A DNA stretch of 64,000 bases, taken from Pterobdella sp. o SKG-2022 (lineage: Eukaryota > Annelida > Clitellata > Hirudinida > Piscicolidae). The position numbers and the translations under genes are program-made. Positions 1-10,007 of this stretch are shown piece by piece. The DNA lies in the NCBI GenBank assembly GCA_964035795.1, contig OZ038325.1, positions 4,283,163 to 4,347,162 of the forward strand. The letters are read 5' to 3'. Positions within the stretch are counted from its first letter, which is position 1, and each line of letters opens with the position of its first letter. The notes under the pieces were generated by a model. That model made no database searches, was not told the origin of the DNA, and worked only from the letters and a program-made list of their open reading frames with translations.

Positions 1-1362
1 AATACTGAAAAAACCTTCTCTTGATCCTTCTATCATCTCCAACTACCGTCCTATTTCTAACCTTCTCTTTCTCTCCAAAATTCTCAAAAAAGCTATTTAC
101 CTCCAACTTTCAAACTTTCTTCTTTTTAACAATCTTCTACCCCCTACCCAATCCGGCTTTCGACCCTCTCACTCTACAGAAACCTGCCTTCTAAAAATCT
201 CTAATGACGCTTTTCTAGCTTCCGACTCTGGTAAGCTTTCTTTTCTTCTCTCACTTGACTTCTCTTCTGCTTTTGATACTGTTGACTACTCACTTTTACT
301 GCAGCATCTCAACTCCTCTTTCGGTATTTCCGGCTCCTCACTTTCCTGGCTATTAACAACTCTTCTTCTTCTCCTCTCTCTGTTCCTTTTGGTGTTCGTC
401 AAAAATCTGTTCTTGGACCTCTTCTCTTTATTCTTTATACCTCTCATCTCCCTTGTCTCATCGAATCTTTTTCTTTTCAAAATTAGCTTTTTGCCGACGA
501 CACCTACATCTTCTCTTCTTTTCCTCTTTCTTTCCTTTCTTCTACTCTTGATAGGCTTAGTCTCTGTCTCTCTTCTATTCTCTCATGGAGCGACTCCATG
601 CATCTAAAACTTAATCCCTCAAAATTTAATTTTATCTATCTTTCTAAGTCTAAATCTCTTCCTTCCTATCTCCCTCCCATTATAATTTCTGACCTAACTA
701 TCTATCCCTCCTCCCCTATTCGCTGTCTTGGCTTTCTCGATTCTTCTCTTTCTTTTAATTCTTAAATCCTCTCTGTTGCTTCTTCCTGTTTTTTTCTCTT
801 ACGTCGTATCAGGCAGATCTCTTCTTATCTCGATGATGCCTCTCTTAAGATTCTTGTCTGCTCTCTTGTTCTCTCTCGACTTGATTACTGCAACTCTTTG
901 TACTTTAATTTTCCTAAATCTACTCTCTACCCTCTAGTTAAAGCTTTCAACTCTGCTGCACGCCTGGTCTCTCATACTCCTAAATTCTCCCACATCTCTC
1001 CATCTCTTGTCGATCTTCACTGGCTTCCTCTTCACTTTCGCTTTTTTTTAAAATCTGTACTCTTATGTACAAAATTTCTCACTCTACCTCGCCTTCCTAT
1101 TTTTCTAACCTCTTACTCCCTCCTAAACGTGCCGGTCTACGGTCCTCTACTCGTTCTCAACTTTTCATTATCTCTCTCACTCCTATGCTAAATCTGCTTT
1201 TTTTTTCTGGTCCACTTCTCTGGAACTCTCTTCCTCCTTATCTTAAATCTTCTTCCTATCCTATTTTTTTTAGAAATTTAAAAACCTACTTCTTCAAGCA
1301 GTTCATAGCAGAGTGCCTTTGAACGATGCGTAAAAGGCGCTATATAAAAAGCTAATTATTAT
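1..1362 (+). mobile_element. CR1/L2-like LINE, 3' part, cut by window edge
   Basis: Degraded reverse transcriptase of a non-LTR retrotransposon, read across several frames. Visible blocks in order are an NYRPISNL-type finger motif near base 35, SFLLSLDFSSAFDTVDY (palm motif) near 240-290, a VLGPLLFILY motif near 405-440, and an FADDT catalytic box near 490, then the C-terminal thumb with SRLDYCNSL, HWLPLHFR and PLLWNSLP motifs up to about 1,300. The 3' end runs into a GGCGCTATATAAAA motif and an ATT-repeat tail at 1,340-1,370, typical of CR1/L2 elements. Frameshifts and stops make it inactive. The sense strand is strikingly pyrimidine-rich. A second copy with the same tail lies on the minus strand at 27,035-27,662. 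The 5' end lies outside the window. Confidence 0.85.
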
Positions 1363-1369
1363 TATTATA

Positions 1370-1925
1370 TTGACTATCTAGTGAATAAACTATATAAAAT
1401 AAAGAGTAAAAGCTATTTCTTGAAAAAGACTTATAAACTAAATACTAAAACTCTCTTTTACTTGTATTACTCTCTCTTTTACCCACATATTAATTATTGT
1501 AACACTGTTTGGGCATGTAATTATAAATCTAATATACAAAAAATTCAAACACTACAAAACTTAACAATCAGAATTCTCTTTAATTATCCATTTGATAAAC
1601 ATATTAATTATAAAGATTTAGAAATATTGAATATAATTAACATAAATATATTACACACCTTAATATTTAGTTTTAAACATATAAATAATCTTCTTCCTGA
1701 CTCTCTCTAATTTCTTTAACACTAAAACCTATAACTACAATATAAGAAATAATAACAATTTAATTATAGAAAAATATAGAACTAATAAAATGAAATTATC
1801 TTTAAGAGTAAAAGGTGCTAAATGCTGGAATCAACTACCAGATAATCTTAAATCCATAAAATCATTAAAATTATTCAAAACCCTTTTAAAAAAATATATT
1901 CTAAACAGCTCCAAGTTATAAATCT
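1370..1925 (+). mobile_element. LINE RT C-terminal fragment
   Basis: An open stretch at 1,381-1,710 and its broken continuation to about 1,920 encode a thumb and C-terminal region of a non-LTR reverse transcriptase: FYPHINYCNTVWA, then KIQTLQNLTIRILF, and near 1,800-1,900 KGAKCWNQLPDNLKSI followed by LFKTLLKKYI. These are the usual C-terminal landmarks of CR1/L1-type elements. It is much more AT-rich than the preceding LINE, so it is a separate insertion. No catalytic box is retained. The clade cannot be decided from this part. Confidence 0.7.
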
Positions 1926-2129
1926 AGTCTGTTATTACCTTATTTTTTATTTCATTCGATTTGAATTCTTTGTTTTGTTTTTTTTTATGCCATTTCATTT
2001 ACTGTATATCATTATACCTTTGAAAGGCATGTTTTATTAATTTGATTTGTTTCTATTTAAGCCATTTTCTTATATTCTTATAAGTTGCTTTAATTAGTTT
2101 TGTTATTCATTTCAATTAAACTTTTTGAG

Positions 2130-2194
<65 letters not shown>

Positions 2195-2195
2195 A
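2130..2195. repeat. (TA)n microsatellite
   Basis: Almost uninterrupted TA dinucleotide run between two LINE fragments. It may be the tail of either. Confidence 0.9.
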
Positions 2196-2202
2196 AATAA
2201 AA

Positions 2203-2655
2203 AGGCAAGAGAGAACGAAACACAAGTATATGACAAACTAAGAAAACACCGCACGGTGACAAACTTTCAACCATTTAGATTCTCTGGGCTCATCTTTAGC
2301 CTTAGATATGCGTTTTCCTAAATCAGACAAAAATGAAAAAGCATGAGAACCAAAGATATTAGAGGTTTCAACCGCTAACGGGACGAGAATATAGCTATCT
2401 GCAAGGCTTCGATTTTTTTGTATTTTCGCCTTTTCTGCATGTTGGGAAGCCCAGCGGGATTGGCTACAGTTTGAAGCAAGTGTAAAGGTGAAAAAGAATC
2501 AGAGCAGGTAGCGTCCAACATGAGACATTTGCCAGTCTTATAAGGGAAAATCGTAAGCCCGTCAGGCCGTTCGCCGTCTCCACTGTCAAGGTCTACTGGT
2601 TTTAGCTGACTGGAAAATCCAGCTTTGTCTAAGGCGCGTTTGATTAAAATCTTAA
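2203..2655 (-). mobile_element. Fragment of RT-element C-terminal domain
   Basis: Minus-strand translation from about 2,645 down gives GERPDGLTIFPY, GKCLMLDATCSDSF and then, after a frameshift near 2,395, VPLAVETSNIFG, DLGKRISKAKDEPRES and KWLKVCHRAVFS. This resembles the widespread C-terminal region of animal retroelement proteins that read RPDG...WDAT..DT...FVPFAVET, recalled from family knowledge. The spaced acidic residues could be a PD-(D/E)XK-like nuclease fold, which is inference. The copy is truncated at the 5' end, frameshifted, and abuts the (TA)n tract. Confidence 0.55.
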
Positions 2656-4860
2656 TAACAGATTAATCACGCACGAGTATTTTTCTGAAACTTTCATTTA
2701 TTGAGGTTTAGAGTCGAGTTCCTTGTAGTTCATATATCCAAATTGACCTAAAATTAGACCCAAAGTTTACATAATCTTTACTATTAAAAGTTGAGTTTAA
2801 TATTTTTAACTTGTTCGATTATTAAAATTTTTTTTATACTTTTTCTTTAGTATGAACTACATTTAAAATTATTTTATTTTGAAGACATCATTTTGAGCAA
2901 TCCCCATGCTCACCCTTCAAGACTCAAAATACATCGTCATTACCAATGGGACCTACCATTTCTCACTCCCGTGTTCCTGACGTTGTTTTTGATAAAAGCG
3001 ATTACATAATTCACAGCTATTCGTTTGGGTCAGAGGATTGCACATGCGTGCCTTATCTCGTTTCAATTTGAAACGTAAACAAACCTCAATATTTATTTGC
3101 TAATCTGTTATATATAAAATCCACTAGGAGTTGCAAATTAAAAGCACAACCGACTTAAAACCAGCATACTCACCATTATTAAAGAGGGCTTAGAATGCCA
3201 ATCACCATCCATTGAAGATGGAATTGAACTTGCAAAAAATGGAAATTATGAAAGCTGCAAAGAAATAGAACTGTAACTATGAAATTATATCAAGTGCTAT
3301 TTTTGAACCCCAATAATTCTTTCTAACACGAACAGGTTCTTGTTTTTCCATATAATATGCCCATCAATAAGAATTTTAAATTATTTATATAAAATGGCGA
3401 TTGAAAAAAAAAGAGACTGTTGCTACTATTTCCTATAATATACCAGCATTGAATTTGTAAAAAAATGTCAATTAAAAAACCCAATGAGTTTCATCTAAGA
3501 TTGTTTTTGTAACTCAGAATAAGTTCCGTTATGTGCAATGCCATCATGTCACCCCAAAGTGAGTGGCATGAGTTTCAAGAGCACAAACACTATGCAGATT
3601 TGTTCAATCTCATCAGCACTATTGCTTGTTATTGCTTGTTACCATATTTTTTAAACATCTTAATGAGTTTTATGTTATCACGAGTGTATTGAAATTAATT
3701 GAGAATAAAAAAAATCATTATCAAAATCTATAAAAAAAATCATTATCATGACGACCCAACAAGATCATCATCATGGCTTGTCGGCAGATCAAAGGCTTTA
3801 GTGTATTGTAGTTTGTGCTGATATTTGTGTTTGTTTTATTAAATAATCATAGAATGTATGTTATTAATAATATTATTATTTATATTATTATGGATTATTA
3901 TTATTATTATTATATTTTGATATTTAACATGGGAATCCTTATTTTATGTTATTGTCAAGATAAAATCATAGTATTATTATTGCTGTTATTTTCATTGTTA
4001 TTATTTTTTATAAAATCGTTATTTTGTTATGATTTGAATTTTTGATTAATATGTTAGTTTTAAATCTTTGTTACAACAATAGTAACATCACTAAGGCAAC
4101 AGTGATCATATATTAGGCCTTCAAAACGCCATGTTGTTATGCATTTGTATAGCGCAATTTCAAAACTCAATAATTTTTATAATTTATAATCATGTTTCTT
4201 TGTTTTTGGTACGTAATTTAGAATATTTATTAATTAATGTTGTGTGATTTTGTTTATTATCAGCAAAATTTGGGCAATATATTAAACTAAGCTTTGTTTG
4301 AGTTCGTTCATTTTATTATATTTTGTAAAAGTGGATTTTATTATAATTTTCTAAAAATTCAATATAATCATTAAGTTTACCAGATTAATTCATGGAAATA
4401 GTCAAAATAAATTTAAAATATATAAATCAGAATTAATTAGCTCAAAAAAGAAATTTTTGAACCTATATTCAATTTGAATATATGAATAAAAAATTAGCTT
4501 AGCCATGCATAAATGATAACATACAGAATATATGATTAGAGATAATATCTTTTTGATCTTAAGCACAGAAAGTATTATAGAAATTTCACCTTTTCATCGC
4601 GTTTTGTCATTTTGACAACATTCAGGTATTTATTTTAATCAAATTAATTATAAAATTATTTATTTTATTCATGAAAAATAACATTTTTTTTCCTTATTAG
4701 GTATTTCTTATTTATTCACTTTTTGTAGCTAATATTATTTTTCAAAGAATAACATCCCATAAGTTTTTTTAATGTAAACTTTATTCAATGATAAGTCAAA
4801 ACAGAAAGTTTTTTTAACACTAAAAAAGAAAAAACAGAACCATAAAATATGTCATGCAGA
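2656..4860. other. AT-rich spacer, no gene recognised
   Basis: No convincing coding signal on either strand. There is a degenerate ATT/TAT-rich low-complexity stretch at about 3,860-4,020. An open stretch of about 40 codons near 3,150-3,275 matches nothing I recognise. Confidence 0.5.
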
Positions 4861-4865
4861 CAGCT

Positions 4866-5060
4866 TCACCTTCCAGCTGTGACTATGGAAACCCCACCTT
4901 CCAGCTGTGACTATGGAAACCCCACCTTCCAGCTGTGACTATGGAAACCTCACCTTCCAGCCGTGACTATAGAAACCTCACCTTCCAGCTGTGACTATGG
5001 AAACCCCACCTTCCAGCTGTGACTATAGAAACCTCATTTTCCAGCTGTGACTATGCAAGT
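4866..5060. repeat. 28-bp minisatellite, about 7 units
   Basis: Tandem units with period exactly 28 bp; TTCCAGC recurs at 4,871, 4,899, 4,927, 4,955, 4,983, 5,011 and 5,039. Unit core is CTTCCAGCTGTGACTATGG followed by AAACCCCAC. Outer units diverge (CATTTTCC, ATGCAAG) while inner ones differ by single substitutions. Each unit contains the CAGCTG palindrome. GC content is well above the surrounding AT-rich DNA. Confidence 0.95.
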
Positions 5061-5061
5061 C

Positions 5062-5856
5062 TTTACAGCCACAGTAGAAATCAAAAAGGTATAAATATAT
5101 GGGTTTTGCAATTGGTTACAAAATTGAAATTGCCCGCCAAATCCTTGTAATCAGTCATCAACTTTTGAAAATTAGTTGAAAAAAAAACATTCAATAAATT
5201 TTTTCATAAATATTTGGAAAATATCCACAAAAATTTTTTATGCAGAATTTAAAAACTTAATAAATGTGAGTAACTTAAAATTTGAAGAAAAAGATCACCT
5301 TAAGTCAATTCACAAAAAATCATTTTGTGACTGCTTTTGTTAGATTATTCTTCCCAGTTATTTACTTTTTATTTTCTCTTTTAGTATTTCGCGTATTTTT
5401 GTATGTATTGTCTGAGGTGGTGCTTTCATGAAAGAGGGTTGTGGAGCTTAATAAGAAGGTGGTAATTTGCCTCCCCTTGTGGAGCTTCAACACTTTGAGA
5501 ATTCTTAAGAAACGTGCTCGATTTTAAAAATTAATTTTGTTTTTAATTATTTTATTGAATATTGGGAATAAATTTTTATTAAATATATAGTTTTTAAATT
5601 ATTTAAAAACTTTGGTCATCAATTCTAAATATTTGTTGAAAAATGAGATTATTTTGTATTCAAAAAGACCCTATATTGAAAAAGATTGTTAAGAGCGAGA
5701 ACATAAGATGATCGGGAAAGCCGACCACTTATAAAAGTTATGAATCAAGTAAATAAAACAACATTTTGAGTAAAACCTTTCTACATAAAGCGACTTTTTC
5801 AACAAAATTCACAACATATAGAAAAACTAAAATAACTAGTAACACCATTAATAATT
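5062..5856. other. AT-rich spacer 3' of cadherin-like exon
   Basis: No recognisable exon on either strand. On the minus strand this is the sequence just downstream of the proposed splice donor of the cadherin-like exon, so it would be intron. I looked for a continuing cadherin repeat and saw none. Confidence 0.4.
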
Positions 5857-7734
5857 TCAACAAAAAAAAATCAAAGCAACCTGGCCAAAGCACAGAGTCT
5901 CTTCACCAGGCTTGATGAATTGAAACTGATAAAATGATTGAGGGAAAATGGGTGGTGGTAGAATCGAAGAGTTTGGTTGGATAGAGACTTCAATGAGGCA
6001 GGTGACATTAGGAAGGTTGTTGGAGGCTGCATCAAGTATTGCTGGGGCTCTAAAAGCCTCCAGTCGAAGAGAGAATTTAGAGGGGAACAAACAAGAGATA
6101 AGAGAAGATGTTCGCAACCGGCCTGTTTCTGCTTCTACGTCGAAAAATCTTTCGTAGAAACTGTTTTGGTTGAGTTGGTAGCGCCATGATAAAAGTTCTT
6201 TTGCGGCTTCTTTGTCGTTGCTCGAGTGTTTGTTTATTTGATTTATTAAAGGAAAATCGTCTAATTGGTGTTTTTGAATTTGTTCAACAAAGGGAAAAAC
6301 GAGTCTTGGCTGAATTAAGACTGATCCAAGTTTGGCGAAAGAGGGAAGAGTGAGAAAATAGATTGGTTGTTCAAAAGTGGGATGTTTGCCGTAGTCTCCA
6401 GCCGACTCCACCAATCTCACTGTGAAATTTCTCGATACAAACTGATCAAGGTGCGCGATATATGCAAAGTAAAAACTCATTAGATATGAGAATCTGGCAC
6501 TTGAAAGAGAATTTGCCACTACCATCAAATACACCAACGAACCACTTTTTCTTACTCCAAAATATCCATCACCACCCTCTAACCACACTTTAAACGCATA
6601 GTTTTCGTCGACTCCTTCTAACAGAACATATGCCACAGGGTCATTAAGAATGGCTTTCCTTGGAATTTTTGCGGATCCATCTTCAGATAAGAAGATTAAA
6701 ATTATCTCTACAGGTGCAGATCTTTTCACTAATACTGTCACTATCGTTGTTGATTTTTGGAGGTTTAAATGGTCGTTGATGGTTGTTTTGCGGCTCGAAA
6801 CCACAAATAAGTATGGGCTTTTTGAAGCAGAAAGATACTCTTTGTTGAAGATCCAGCCTGTCTTGCTATCAATACCAAACTCTGAAGTCTCAGTCTCAAT
6901 GCTATAAGTAACACTTTGGTTTCCGGGTAGAGTGGCTTTGACATGTAAAAGATTGGTATTTAGGTCTGCATTTTCAACCACTTCAGTTTGATACTTCAAC
7001 TCTGAAAACACAGGCACTTGAGGTGTAGAAACGTTTGGTTTTTGATTCAGTGAGAGATCGATGCTGACAGGAAGATCGGTATAGAGAGAGTTAGTACTGT
7101 TGTCATAAGCTCTAATTAAAAATGAATAAGATTCTTTCAAATTGGACACACGATTTAACACTAACTCTACAGTGAGAGCGTTAGAAGGACTTCTAGTTGT
7201 TTTGAGTGAAAAAGGGAAATTAAAAAATGAATCTGTAATAATCTGACAACTTTGAACAACTTCTCCTTTGTTTGGGTCAGCTACAGAAGCTACAAAAAAT
7301 GAAGTAACATCGATTAAAATTGTGGCGTTGAAAGAAGGTGGTCTGAAAATAGGGGGTTGAAAGTTTGACGAAATTATATATATGGTCAGGTCTATTTGAG
7401 CCGATGAAGTAAAGGCGATGAGGTAGTAGGTTGGTTGTTTGCTTCCTTGAATTTTTTTTTTTGTGGTGATTATTCCAGATTCAGAATCAATTTTGAAAAC
7501 TTCTGTAGTATCTGGAGAAGCATGCACGATGAAAGGACCCGATACAGTTTTATCTCCATTACCCTCACCACTCCTAAAATTTTTCCCTAATACACCGACC
7601 CTAGTATTTGCTTCAGTGTTTTCTTGAACAGTTATATTCTGTGAGTAATTCAAAATTTGACTCATACACATAAAAATCCCATGAAAAAAGAAAACAAAAA
7701 TCCATAAGAAAGTTTTAAATGCTATGTTATCCAT
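5857..7734 (-). CDS. Cadherin-like protein, 5' exon with signal peptide
   Basis: A 625-codon open frame starting at ATG 7,734. The N-terminus (LWIFVFFFHGIFMCMS) looks like a signal peptide, so the product enters the secretory route. Degenerate cadherin-repeat landmarks follow: NITVQENTEANTRVGVLG near residue 33, VFKIDSESGIIT near 80, a PPIFRPPSFNATI linker near 128, VVENADLNTNLLHV near 250, FGIDSKTGWIFNKEYL near 285 and FFDVEAETGRLRTSS near 540. The Ca-binding DxNDNAP and DxD signatures are missing or degraded, so calcium-dependent adhesion is uncertain. Near the end a new repeat seems to begin (FYQFQFIKPGEE), then CAG|GTTGCT at 5,881/5,880 is a plausible phase-0 donor. The true exon is therefore probably 5,881-7,734 (618 codons), with the rest of the gene outside or unrecognised. 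Alternatively it is a single-exon secreted protein ending at 5,857. Candidate relatives are Dachsous/Fat-type or protocadherin ectodomains. Confidence 0.65.
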   Translation of the reverse strand: MDNIAFKTFLWIFVFFFHGIFMCMSQILNYSQNITVQENTEANTRVGVLGKNFRSGEGNGDKTVSGPFIVHASPDTTEVFKIDSESGIITTKKKIQGSKQPTYYLIAFTSSAQIDLTIYIISSNFQPPIFRPPSFNATILIDVTSFFVASVADPNKGEVVQSCQIITDSFFNFPFSLKTTRSPSNALTVELVLNRVSNLKESYSFLIRAYDNSTNSLYTDLPVSIDLSLNQKPNVSTPQVPVFSELKYQTEVVENADLNTNLLHVKATLPGNQSVTYSIETETSEFGIDSKTGWIFNKEYLSASKSPYLFVVSSRKTTINDHLNLQKSTTIVTVLVKRSAPVEIILIFLSEDGSAKIPRKAILNDPVAYVLLEGVDENYAFKVWLEGGDGYFGVRKSGSLVYLMVVANSLSSARFSYLMSFYFAYIAHLDQFVSRNFTVRLVESAGDYGKHPTFEQPIYFLTLPSFAKLGSVLIQPRLVFPFVEQIQKHQLDDFPLINQINKHSSNDKEAAKELLSWRYQLNQNSFYERFFDVEAETGRLRTSSLISCLFPSKFSLRLEAFRAPAILDAASNNLPNVTCLIEVSIQPNSSILPPPIFPQSFYQFQFIKPGEETLCFGQVALIFFC

Positions 7735-10007
7735 TTTTTCCTACTGTTTTTGCTTGATAATCATTATGTAATTGACTTGTTGTTTGTCAAGTCTTTTATC
7801 CGAATTCACAGAACCAACTGATATGACTCAAATTAACATAAACAAGTGTTTTAAAGCATTGATAAATTAGTTACAATTTATAAATAAAAAATCGTTTTTT
7901 TTTGTGTTATGGATCAATACTCGAATCTCTTGCCAAAAACTTCTAATATTTCCAGCAATTTCAAAAACATACATATAAATACGTGCCAGAGACATATATA
8001 TTTATATAAATATATAATTACTTATTTATAGAACATAGAATCACTTCTATGAGATATTGCTTATTATTCCCATAATGCTTCAATGCCTGTTTGTTCCAAC
8101 TATGAGCTACACACACAACTAGAAGTATAAATATAGTTTATAAGGTTTCTACATATAATTCAAGTATATATATACATTTTTTTAAATTAGAAACAAATTT
8201 AAAATTTTATGAAAGATATGAATTATAATAAATAAGATAAAACAAAAATCATAAGACGCAAGATGAGCCACTTATTATTTCTGTTAATAATAATAAATTT
8301 GATAGCACGCGACATACAGATCCCTCGTGGTTCATCGGAATTCTTACAAATTATTTTCTTCATTGTCACTTATCAGTATTATAAGTTTTTTTGTTCACAT
8401 CATGACTAATTTCACTATAATCATTATTTATATTGTTAATACTGGCGTTAAATAATATGAACAGTCCGATTTCGAAACAAGATCTACTCCCTAACCTTTG
8501 AATAAGTTAACTATGGTGAACTCCTGCATTTTTATACAATATTCACTTTTTATTAAACATTTTATCTATATTTCAACGCTGGTTAATATTTGTATACGTT
8601 GCATCTGTTATAAGCAATTATATCTTACAATCAAAGTCCATTATACCTATGATGTATTTCCTAATTTATATGATATTATAACTAGATAGAAAAAAATTCA
8701 CATAATGTTATATAAAAAAACTGATAATAAGCGAGTTCATTACTCTTGAGAAAGTGGAACCCTCGCACAAAAGCCCTTTGTTGCTGCTCCATTATTATTT
8801 TTTTGCCATTATCCATAAATAAATAAATACATTTATATATATATATATACATATATTCATCTATATATATATATATATATATATATATTCATTTCTCACA
8901 CACAAATACTAGCCATAGATAAAAAGAGAATAGATAGATAGCAATTTTGCTAAAGAAATCATAGTTAGCTATTTTTCCCTCAGCCAGATGAGTGAATTTC
9001 GAGATATCAAATACGATTGGCTGGATCACACCTACTCTATTTGCATAATTAAAGCGGTGTAATACTAATTCTGATTGATTTATTTGTCAGGTGGTGAGCA
9101 GGTGTGAACAGATATATCACTCTTGACGGCTTCGGACTTTGTTGAGATTATTCAATATTTGTGTTATTTTGCTAACACTTATTGCTATTTTATACAAGAA
9201 ATTTGTAAAGCATAATTTTATTTCTTTCAATTATACTTTTCCATAGTATCATATAATTTGTATGTTACGTGTTTTTCATATTGCGCTGGAATCTGTGTTT
9301 ATTTTAATAATGCTTTATAATAATTTCAAAACACAGGAATGGCAACGCAATCAAATCATTATCATTTTGTTCCATCAAATAGCTATGAACACTAATTAAA
9401 ATTTGAAGATATAGGGAATTTCTAATGAAATTATTTCGTAAATTTGAAAAGTAAATATGCAGTAAACCATGGACATCAATAAAAACTATGCATTCATTCG
9501 AAAATCATAAATTTGATAATATTACTAATAAGAAAACTAATAATAGGAATAAAGATTATGAAAATGATAATATATAAGCAATTATAATAATAAAGAAGCA
9601 AGATAATGTGAGAGCATGAAGGGTGAGAAAAATGTACGATCTTTTGTGCTAGAATATTCGATAAAAATGAAAACAATAATCTTATTAATGATTCCGGCAA
9701 TAAAAATATTAAAACAAAAATCAACAATTGAATAAAATATAAAAAAATCGAAATAGGATTTGATAATAATGAGACACAATGACAAGGATAAAAGCATGCC
9801 AACCTCCCGGATTGGGTGGAGCACTAGTTTAAATTCGAAATGTATGCATCCCAGTTTATAAATAAATATCCTCAATAATAAAATAAAACAATAATGATGA
9901 AAAAATAACAGTAATTAGCTAAAAAAGTAATCTAGTATGAGAGTTATGACCAAGCTACTATAATCAAAAAAAACCACACCAAACTCCTCTCAACCAATCA
10001 CAACACT
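7735..10007. other. AT-rich spacer between cadherin-like exon and EIF2B4 3' end
   Basis: No coding signal recognised. It contains a (TA)n/(AT)n tract at about 8,836-8,890 and many short A/T runs. The 3' UTR of EIF2B4 (minus strand) must lie in its right part. Confidence 0.45.

Noticed and set aside
4866..5060. CRISPR array
   Set aside because: Units are contiguous tandem repeats with no unique spacers, in a eukaryotic genome.
5948..6907. Open frames on the plus strand opposite the cadherin-like exon
   Set aside because: They are antisense shadows of the 625-codon minus-strand frame, with no domain or start context.
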